A DNA stretch of 5,965 nucleotides from WRGT01 sp038241375. Its GTDB lineage: Bacteria; Spirochaetota; UBA4802; UBA5550. Below, in pieces: positions 1-4,386 of this stretch. The stretch covers positions 1 to 5,965 of the forward strand of contig JBBRFT010000235.1 of the NCBI GenBank assembly GCA_038241375.1, written 5' to 3'. The notes beneath the pieces were generated by a model, which did no database searches, was not told the origin of the DNA, and saw nothing but the letters and a program-made list of their open reading frames with translations. Position 1 is the stretch's first letter, and every line of letters begins with the position of its first letter. The translations under genes were made by a program, and so were the position numbers.

Positions 1-119
1 TGCCGCTGAATCGCGTGGCAAAAGTTGACTATATGAATTTAAAAAATCAGGCTATAAAGATTATTGATGGGCTAAGAGATAAAGGCGAATGGGATAGAAA
101 GGCGGATATGCGGGAGTAG
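1..119 (+). CDS. C-terminal end of a probable AMP-forming acyl-CoA synthetase / ligase (partial)
   Basis: The frame starting at base 3 is open from the window edge to a TAG stop at 117-119, giving the last 38 residues of a protein. The fragment begins PLNRVAKVDYMNLK. This resembles the A10 motif at the end of adenylate-forming enzymes (pattern PxxxxGKVDxxxL), whose lysine catalyses adenylation; here that would be the Lys in VAKVDY. The tail (IIDGLRDKGEWD) is charged and fits the small C-terminal lid domain. Such enzymes activate fatty or other carboxylic acids to acyl-AMP and then usually to acyl-CoA. The stop overlaps the ribosome-binding site of the next gene, a MaoC-type hydratase, which supports an acyl-CoA role. 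The family call rests on one short motif with Ala in place of the usual Gly, so it is tentative. Confidence 0.5.
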   Translation, partial: PLNRVAKVDYMNLKNQAIKIIDGLRDKGEWDRKADMRE

Positions 120-130
120 GGGGGCTGTAT

Positions 131-1024
131 ATGCTTATTAATAACATTCCAGTTTTCAGATCAATTTTTCGCAATATCAACTCTAGAGCAATGAATCGCG
201 GAATGATAGGTTATTCAATTAAAAAAGACTTCGGGCCATTTGGTCTCGATGAGATACATGATTATGTCGATGCCACATGTGATGATTTTGAAAAATACGC
301 AGGACATGATTCACCTGCACCCCCTTTCTTTTTTTCAAAAGAACTCTATCCGCTATTCAGAGAGATAATAACTCACAGAGATTTGAATCTTAATCTTTTA
401 AGAATGGTACACGGTCAGCAGAGTCTTAAATCATACGCTGCGGTGTCGCATGAGGATCATTTCAGCATAGAGATGACAATCGCGGATATTGCAGATACTC
501 CCGCCGGAGAGCTTCTTCTTGTGAAAACAAAGGGGAGCTCTCAGGGAAAACTTATACTCGAAGCTGAAACAGGATTTGTTGTCAGAGGATTTGAGAAGAG
601 AGCCGGGGCTATTTCAAAAAAAGAGAAATATGCTCTTCCCGGTTTTTCCGAAACAGAAGGTGTAAATTTTTTAATTAATACCGTTAAGGGACAGGAAAAA
701 AAGTACGCCAGAGTATCGAATGATTACAACCCTATACATACAAGCACTATATTTGCAAAAGCAGCCGGACTCTCCGGGAGGATTCTTCATGGAGTCTGTG
801 TTATGGCAATGTGCACAAATTCACTAATAGATGGAGTCGCCGGAAGGGACTCGGGAAGATTGCGTGAAGTATCAGGGAGATTTTCATATCCTGTAATTCC
901 AGGCGATACACTTACACTTATCGGTTATCGAACAGAGAAAGATGGGCTTCATGGCATCAATTTTAATGTTTATTCAGGGAACGGGAAAACTGTAATTAAT
1001 AAAGGTGTTTTTCTATACAGCTAA
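131..1024 (+). CDS. MaoC-like double-hotdog (R)-enoyl-CoA hydratase / acyl dehydratase
   Basis: A 297-residue protein with the double-hotdog layout of MaoC / hydratase-2 enzymes, which add water to trans-2-enoyl-CoA to give (R)-3-hydroxyacyl-CoA, or the reverse. The N-terminal hotdog (about residues 35-155) shows the degenerate half: FGLDEIHDYVDATCDD, APPFFF, and LLRMVHGQQSL. The C-terminal hotdog (about 185-297) holds the catalytic signature YARVSNDYNPIH with Asp198 and His203, then GRILHG at 216-221 and FSYPVIPGDTL at 251-261. All the core residues of the active half are present, so it is probably active. The ATG at 131 lies 6 bases after a G-rich Shine-Dalgarno (AGGGGGG) that starts inside the upstream stop codon, so translation is probably coupled to the acyl-CoA-synthetase-like gene. 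The substrate is unknown. It is predicted to be cytoplasmic, with no signal peptide seen. Confidence 0.85.
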   Translation: MLINNIPVFRSIFRNINSRAMNRGMIGYSIKKDFGPFGLDEIHDYVDATCDDFEKYAGHDSPAPPFFFSKELYPLFREIITHRDLNLNLLRMVHGQQSLKSYAAVSHEDHFSIEMTIADIADTPAGELLLVKTKGSSQGKLILEAETGFVVRGFEKRAGAISKKEKYALPGFSETEGVNFLINTVKGQEKKYARVSNDYNPIHTSTIFAKAAGLSGRILHGVCVMAMCTNSLIDGVAGRDSGRLREVSGRFSYPVIPGDTLTLIGYRTEKDGLHGINFNVYSGNGKTVINKGVFLYS

Positions 1025-1054
1025 AAGATTATTTATTGTGACTTAAAAGCATAA

Positions 1055-1083
1055 CTTCTAAATCCCTCTTTGGGATTTAGAAG
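1055..1083. terminator. Hairpin between convergent genes, likely bidirectional terminator without a U-tract
   Basis: CTTCTAAATCCC (1055-1066) and GGGATTTAGAAG (1072-1083) are perfect inverted repeats, forming a 12-bp stem with a 5-base loop. It lies 31 bases after the stop of the hydratase gene and 55 bases after the stop of the minus-strand diguanylate cyclase gene, exactly where a shared terminator is expected. Neither side has the run of T that defines a classic intrinsic terminator. It may act as a U-less terminator, an mRNA-end stabiliser, or something else. Confidence 0.5.
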
Positions 1084-1134
1084 ACAGGTGCGGGATTACA
1101 TAAGATTCGCAAGACGAAGTACTTCTGCACCTGT
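1084..1134. repeat. Second inverted repeat next to the terminator hairpin
   Basis: ACAGGTGC (1084-1091) is repeated inverted as GCACCTGT (1127-1134), with 35 bases between. The interval contains a perfect 10-base palindrome, GAAGTACTTC (1116-1125). The repeat abuts the 12-bp hairpin directly, so the two could fold into consecutive stem-loops on either strand. The function is unknown and an 8-bp arm could be chance. Confidence 0.3.
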
Positions 1135-1182
1135 TGTTTCATCCTCTTTGGGCATATTGGCTCCGGATAATTGAATATTCAT
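1096..1182 (-). other. Possible frameshifted C-terminal tail of the diguanylate cyclase, or a 28-residue small ORF
   Basis: In a different minus-strand frame from the cyclase, ATG at 1182-1180 opens a 28-codon frame ending at TAA (1098-1096), with C-terminal sequence TTGAEVLRLANLM. The frame joins the cyclase frame at a run of five A in the cyclase's SPEK codons, so a one-base slip there would replace its last 15 residues with this tail of about 31. No Shine-Dalgarno precedes the ATG, which makes an independent gene unlikely. The tail ends 13 bases before the 1055-1083 hairpin. It may be a sequencing or real frameshift, or pure coincidence. Confidence 0.2.
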
Positions 1183-1891
1183 CACATTTTTCAGGTGAGT
1201 AAGTTGAGAATCTGTTTTTACCGAGAAATTTTGCCTCATACAGGGCATCGTCAGCTTTTTTCTGGAGATTTTTAAATTCTTTATTTATTTCATCCTTTTT
1301 TGTAGCTGATTGCAGGCTTATCCGGCATGAAGTAATCCCGGCACTCATGGTAGTTTTAATCTTTTTTTTAGTATCGTAATTGAAATTCATTTTCCGCGTT
1401 TCACTTAGTATTTTGCGGACAAAAACTTCAGCACCGCTAATATTAGTAGAGGGGAGTATTACATCAAACTCCTCTCCGCCGAAGCGGATAACATAATCTG
1501 TCGGACGGGAGCAGTTTCTGATTATTTCACTTACTTTTTTTAGTATTTCATCACCGAGATCATGTCCGTATTTATTATTAAATTTAGAGAAATCATCTAT
1601 ATCGAATCGTACAAATCCGACATCCAGATGCGGGAATTTATTGTTGCTCATTATTCTTGATGCAGTTTTTACAATATCTGTCAGATAATTGTCGCTATAT
1701 TTTAAAAAACCTGTTTTTTCATCAATATTTACTTTTTCACTGAGTAATTTACATTTCTCCACTAAAGAAAAGTATTCCAGTTCATTTTTCCATAGCTGTT
1801 CCAGAATTGAATCATCAACGGCATCATTTTCAAGAAGCTTTGAAATAATTCTGAGTGTATTTATCTGGAAATTATTAAGGTTAGTGGCCAT
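1139..1891 (-). CDS. GGDEF-domain diguanylate cyclase
   Basis: A 250-residue protein that probably makes cyclic di-GMP from two GTP, acting in the cytoplasm. The GGDEF domain spans about residues 60-232. It shows DIDDFSKFNNKYGHDLGDEIL (97-117, including metal-binding Asp97 and the base-contacting Asn105/Asp114 positions) and the active-site GGEEF at 138-142. The product-inhibition I-site RxxD is intact (R129-P-T-D132), five residues before GGEEF as in PleD-type enzymes. The domain end ADDALYEAKFLGKNRF is canonical. The N-terminal 60 residues are helical-looking and match no sensor domain I recognise; no membrane segment or signal peptide is present, so any input must come through that short region or oligomerisation. 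The ATG at 1891 follows GAGGG with only three bases between, which is tight but usable. The gene faces the hydratase tail to tail and appears to be transcribed alone. The last 15 residues may be altered by a frameshift. Confidence 0.92.
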   Translation of the reverse strand: MATNLNNFQINTLRIISKLLENDAVDDSILEQLWKNELEYFSLVEKCKLLSEKVNIDEKTGFLKYSDNYLTDIVKTASRIMSNNKFPHLDVGFVRFDIDDFSKFNNKYGHDLGDEILKKVSEIIRNCSRPTDYVIRFGGEEFDVILPSTNISGAEVFVRKILSETRKMNFNYDTKKKIKTTMSAGITSCRISLQSATKKDEINKEFKNLQKKADDALYEAKFLGKNRFSTYSPEKCDEYSIIRSQYAQRG

Positions 1892-1920
1892 TTTCCCTCA
1901 TTTCAAGCGTACTTATTAAT

Positions 1921-1950
1921 AACATACTTATAAAATAGAGCATTAGTCAA
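1921..1950 (-). promoter_or_regulatory. Candidate sigma-70 promoter for the diguanylate cyclase gene
   Basis: On the minus strand, TTGACT (1950-1945) is followed 18 bases later by TATGTT (1926-1921). Transcription would start near 1914, leaving a leader of about 23 bases that contains the GAGGG ribosome-binding site. The -35 box matches consensus at five of six positions; the -10 box is weaker and the surrounding DNA is AT-rich, so a chance match is possible. Confidence 0.4.
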
Positions 1951-2062
1951 TAATAATTAGTATATGTTTAATAATTACAGTTAAAATTCAATTTTTTTAT
2001 CCGGATTATGTTTCCTGAAGTTAGAATGAGACTTTCATTGCGCTTTATTTTTAAAAGAAGAC

Positions 2063-2091
2063 TTGATTTATGAAATTTCATTTATTAAATT
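2063..2091 (+). promoter_or_regulatory. Weak promoter candidate with a 12-base palindrome in its spacer
   Basis: TTGATT (2063-2068) is separated by 17 bases from TAAATT (2086-2091), each matching the sigma-70 consensus at four of six positions. The spacer contains a perfect palindrome, ATGAAATTTCAT (2070-2081), which could be an operator. GTCGATTA at 2101-2108 resembles a sigma-28 -10 box (GCCGATAA) at six of eight positions, but I find no TAAA at the usual spacing. The rest of the 1951-2126 spacer shows nothing else I can support. Confidence 0.25.
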
Positions 2092-2126
2092 AAAGCAGAT
2101 GTCGATTAGAATATCAGGTATCAATT

Positions 2127-2146
2127 CCTGTTCAGGGAGGAACAGG
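2127..2146 (+). promoter_or_regulatory. Small hairpin presenting a Shine-Dalgarno in its loop at the start of the small gene
   Basis: CCTGTTC (2127-2133) pairs with GAACAGG (2140-2146), forming a 7-bp stem around the loop AGGGAG. The loop is most of the ribosome-binding site (AGGGAGG, 2134-2140) for a GTG start at 2146, and the G of that GTG lies in the stem. A second Shine-Dalgarno, GGGAGG (2152-2157), serves an in-frame ATG at 2164 outside the hairpin. The structure could tune which start is used. Confidence 0.35.
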
Positions 2147-2328
2147 TGACCGGGAGGTTTTCAATGAATAATCTCATGAAAATGGATGATCGTGAGATAC
2201 GCCAGGGTAAAATTTCAGGAGATCCTGAAAAGGTAGATGATTTCAAAAAAAGGATCTCTGATGAAAAATATCTTGATCATGCAATATCAAAACTTGCCAC
2301 TGATCTATCTCATTATCTAACCAAATGA
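2146..2328 (+). CDS. Small acidic/basic helical protein, possibly FlgM-like (anti-sigma-28)
   Basis: A protein of 60 residues if begun at GTG 2146 (AGGGAGG, 5-base spacing), or 54 residues from the in-frame ATG at 2164 (GGGAGG, 6-base spacing). Both starts have good ribosome-binding sites, so the real one is undecided; the longer form is given. There is no signal peptide, membrane segment or cysteine. The C-terminal half (DPEKVDDFKKRISDEKYLD followed by AISKLATDL) looks like the sigma-28-binding part of FlgM, especially as I recall it from spirochaetes, where a KVEExKxxLxDxxY helix precedes a second helix. FlgM proteins are usually 90-100 residues, and here the disordered N-terminal half would be missing. 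The similarity is from memory and could be convergent for a short charged helix. It is followed by a strong hairpin and an AI-2E-family gene on the same strand, neither of which suggests flagella. Best treated as a hypothetical small protein. Confidence 0.6.
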   Translation: MTGRFSMNNLMKMDDREIRQGKISGDPEKVDDFKKRISDEKYLDHAISKLATDLSHYLTK

Positions 2329-2380
2329 AGAAACTATTCAGCAGGTAAATGCCTTATGGGTATTTGCAGACTTAATCAGA

Positions 2381-2417
2381 TAAACTATACATCTCTCCAT
2401 GAGAGATGTATAGTTTA
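2381..2417. repeat. Perfect 17-bp hairpin between the small gene and the AI-2E gene
   Basis: The arms 2381-2397 (TAAACTATACATCTCTC) and 2401-2417 are exact reverse complements with a three-base CAT loop. The hairpin lies 52 bases after the small gene's stop and 26 bases before the next ATG. The plus-strand sequence after it is AAAAATAAAC, so there is no U-tract; reading the minus strand gives none either. It could still terminate transcription, protect or process an operon mRNA, or mark a regulator site. A weaker 7-bp stem (2347-2353 with 2359-2365, one G-U pair) sits just upstream. Confidence 0.6.
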
Positions 2418-2443
2418 AAAAATAAACAATTGAAGATGCGGCA

Positions 2444-3553
2444 ATGACAGATAACAAATCCTACGAAACACTTTTTAAAAATAAAACCATGAAAAGCTAT
2501 TTTCTTATATTATTTGCTGTTATATTGATTTTTTTACTATATATATTCCGGTTTTATTTATGGATCTTCCTATATTCGCTAATTTTTTACGTTGCACTAA
2601 GACCTCTTCATGAACTGCTGCTGAAATATGTAAAAAAACGAATATTCAGTTCAATGCTGATTATTCTGATAATACTTGCACTGGTTGTTGTCCCTTCGAT
2701 GTTCCTTCTTATGATGCTTTCTGAACAGCTATATGATTTATACGGGCGGATTCATTTTACGGTTTATTATGATATACTCAAACATGCTGGTGAAAATAAG
2801 CTTATAGATGGTGCTCTGACTTTTTTTGATATTGAGAAAGCTGATTTTGGCGAAAGAATACTGAGTTATTTTAAAGAAACTACAATGTCGGTTTTTTCCA
2901 GTATAACGTCGGTAGTGTCATTTCCAATTAATTTTATAATTAAATTTTTTCTTATGATGCTGATACTATACTTTTTATTCAAAGATGCTTATAACCTTGA
3001 AGGCGCACTTTATAGAATACTCCCTTTCCCGGACGATCTGGAGAAGGATATTGTATCTAAGATGAAAGGTGTGATTTATATTCTTATGCTTGGTAATCTT
3101 TTTATAATGATTATTCAGGGATTTATGGTGGGAGTTGGACTGTTTATAGCTGGAATCAGTACACCTTTATTATGGGGGACATTTGCTGCAATTCTTTCCC
3201 TCATTCCCGTAATAGGCACAACATTAATATGGTTGCCGGCGGCGCTTTATCTTTATTTTACAGGGAATTATGGCATGGCTGTTTTTGCTTCAGTATGGTG
3301 TTTTTCATGGTATATGATTCTTGAGAATCTGGTGAAGCCTATAATTTTCGGGGATAAACTTAATTTTCATCCGCTTTTATTCTTTTTTCTTCTTCTGGGG
3401 AGTATACAGGCTTTTAATCTGCCTGGAGTAATAATAGGGCCAATTATACTCTCTCTATTCTATTCATTCTGGGAGATATACAAAATTCTTGATGACTATA
3501 TGCAGAATAAAAGATCTTTTGAAGAGAATGATAACAATTCTGTTCAGGGGTAA
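2444..3553 (+). CDS. AI-2E family transporter (TqsA/PerM-like membrane protein)
   Basis: A 369-residue polytopic membrane protein of the AI-2E transporter family, named for E. coli TqsA, an exporter of autoinducer-2; other members act on different solutes, including Na+/H+ exchange in some. Hydrophobic segments lie at about 18-34, 36-52, 70-92, 155-180, 210-235, 240-265, 266-296 and 309-342, with a soluble stretch at about 95-150 as usual for the family. The conserved C-terminal region is clear: LSLIPVIGTTLIWLPAALYL (251-270), then ENLVKPIIFGDKLNFHPLL and LPGVIIGPIILSLF (326-339). Length is typical. The ATG at 2444 has only a weak ribosome-binding site (GAAG, 8 bases upstream); the next in-frame ATG at 2489 is worse placed and would leave the first segment bare. 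The gene's last 10 bases overlap the converging HD-domain gene. The true substrate cannot be told from the sequence. Confidence 0.88.
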   Translation: MTDNKSYETLFKNKTMKSYFLILFAVILIFLLYIFRFYLWIFLYSLIFYVALRPLHELLLKYVKKRIFSSMLIILIILALVVVPSMFLLMMLSEQLYDLYGRIHFTVYYDILKHAGENKLIDGALTFFDIEKADFGERILSYFKETTMSVFSSITSVVSFPINFIIKFFLMMLILYFLFKDAYNLEGALYRILPFPDDLEKDIVSKMKGVIYILMLGNLFIMIIQGFMVGVGLFIAGISTPLLWGTFAAILSLIPVIGTTLIWLPAALYLYFTGNYGMAVFASVWCFSWYMILENLVKPIIFGDKLNFHPLLFFFLLLGSIQAFNLPGVIIGPIILSLFYSFWEIYKILDDYMQNKRSFEENDNNSVQG

Positions 3554-4083
3554 TTTTTTATTTTCTGATTCAGTCTCTCTCTGAGCAGAGTACTTGCACT
3601 CCCTAGGTGTTTCAGTATATACTCAGCTTCCTGCCGGTAATTGCTTATTTTTTCATTACTCCAATGATCTGGAGGAGGCTGGAGATTTGTTATCCGGTCG
3701 GCAAGTTTAACCATCCATATTTCTATCGGCTGCAGTTTTATCCTTTCAATACTGTCTTTCATCGTGAGCTCTTTGGATATATCTCCATTTTTAGTTAATG
3801 AGAGCACTCCGTCGGAAACGTCTTTTCCAAATAATTTTTCAATTTCATCGGCAGTTATACCAGCATCTTCAATTGTATCATGAAGGAGGGCGCACTGAAT
3901 TGCAAGGTCGGGATTCTGAGTTTCTCCTGAACATAGAGCAGCCATAACTTCCATACATACATTTGATATGTGTATAATATAAGGGAGATTTGAACCGGGT
4001 ATTTTCTGGTCTCCGTGAACATCTCCGGCGAAACGTATAGTTTTGAGATAGAGGTCCTGAGACCAGATTGTTCTATTATTCAT
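3544..4083 (-). CDS. HD-domain protein, probable stand-alone (p)ppGpp hydrolase (SpoT/MESH1-like)
   Basis: A 179-residue soluble protein made of a single HD phosphohydrolase domain like the hydrolase half of Rel/SpoT and the small alarmone hydrolases. Metal- and substrate-binding motifs are in the expected order: AGDVHGDQK with His23, LPYIIH with His38, ALLHDTIEDAGIT with His68-Asp69 and Glu72-Asp73, and KLADRITNL with Asp129, followed by the conserved region PPPDHWSNEKISNYRQEAEYIL. There is no synthetase, TGS or ACT domain, so if active it would only remove the 3'-pyrophosphate of ppGpp/pppGpp, using Mn2+ in characterised relatives. The full set of metal ligands favours an active enzyme, but single-domain members sometimes act on other nucleotides. 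The ATG at 4083 follows GAGAG at about 5 bases on the minus strand. It converges on, and overlaps by 10 bases, the AI-2E gene, and has its own candidate promoter. Confidence 0.85.
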   Translation of the reverse strand: MNNRTIWSQDLYLKTIRFAGDVHGDQKIPGSNLPYIIHISNVCMEVMAALCSGETQNPDLAIQCALLHDTIEDAGITADEIEKLFGKDVSDGVLSLTKNGDISKELTMKDSIERIKLQPIEIWMVKLADRITNLQPPPDHWSNEKISNYRQEAEYILKHLGSASTLLRERLNQKIKNYP

Positions 4084-4110
4084 TTTAATCTCTCAATGGA
4101 TATATTTAAA

Positions 4111-4138
4111 AGAATAATATTTATAGATAGATTGTCAA
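4111..4138 (-). promoter_or_regulatory. Candidate sigma-70 promoter for the HD-domain hydrolase gene
   Basis: On the minus strand, a consensus -35 box TTGACA (4138-4133) is followed 16 bases later by TATTCT (4116-4111). The predicted start near 4104 gives a leader of about 21 bases carrying the GAGAG ribosome-binding site. The perfect -35 box and the short leader make this the best promoter candidate in the window. Confidence 0.5.
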
Positions 4139-4242
4139 TTATGAAAATCTGTTGATAAAAAAAGTCTTTAGTTGGAATGAAAGCATAATGTAAAAATATC
4201 CGTCTAATCAGCCGGAAAAATTTATTTAAAATAATAATTAAT

Positions 4243-4270
4243 TTGACATATGAACATAAAATTGTAGTTT
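4243..4270 (+). promoter_or_regulatory. Candidate promoter upstream of the formate dehydrogenase gene
   Basis: TTGACA (4243-4248) is followed after 16 bases by TAGTTT (4265-4270), giving a leader of about 110 bases before the ATG at 4387. A perfect TATAAT lies at 4333-4338 but has no convincing -35 box. I see no FNR-like or sigma-54-like site in this 303-base divergent spacer (4084-4386), and no riboswitch I recognise. Which box is used cannot be decided from the sequence. Confidence 0.35.
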
Positions 4271-4300
4271 CTTTACGGTTACAAATCTATCCGCACAAAA

Positions 4301-4351
4301 AGGAGGAAGCATTTTTTAATGACTGACTCTTTTATAATGCGTATAAATTAA
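4301..4351 (+). other. Orphan Shine-Dalgarno and possible 10-codon leader ORF before formate dehydrogenase
   Basis: A perfect AGGAGG at 4301-4306 is followed 12 bases later by ATG at 4319, opening MTDSFIMRIN and a TAA at 4349-4351, then 35 bases to the formate dehydrogenase ATG. The Shine-Dalgarno spacing is longer than ideal (5-9). It could be a translated leader peptide, a remnant, or a chance purine run in AT-rich DNA. Confidence 0.2.
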
Positions 4352-4386
4352 AAAAATATATATAAATTTTATCCAGGAGGATATTC

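Noticed and set aside
1689..1919. Plus-strand 76-codon open frame opposite the diguanylate cyclase
   Set aside because: It is antisense to a well-supported GGDEF gene, rich in Ser/Phe as expected for the complement of AT-rich coding DNA, and lacks a ribosome-binding site.
3607..3798. Plus-strand 63-codon open frame inside the HD-domain gene
   Set aside because: It lies wholly antisense to the hydrolase gene, with no recognisable protein features.
4139..4386. Riboswitch, FNR box or sigma-54 promoter upstream of formate dehydrogenase
   Set aside because: I looked for TTGAT-N4-ATCAA, TGGC-N8-TGC and a molybdenum-cofactor-riboswitch-like fold and saw none convincing in this AT-rich spacer.
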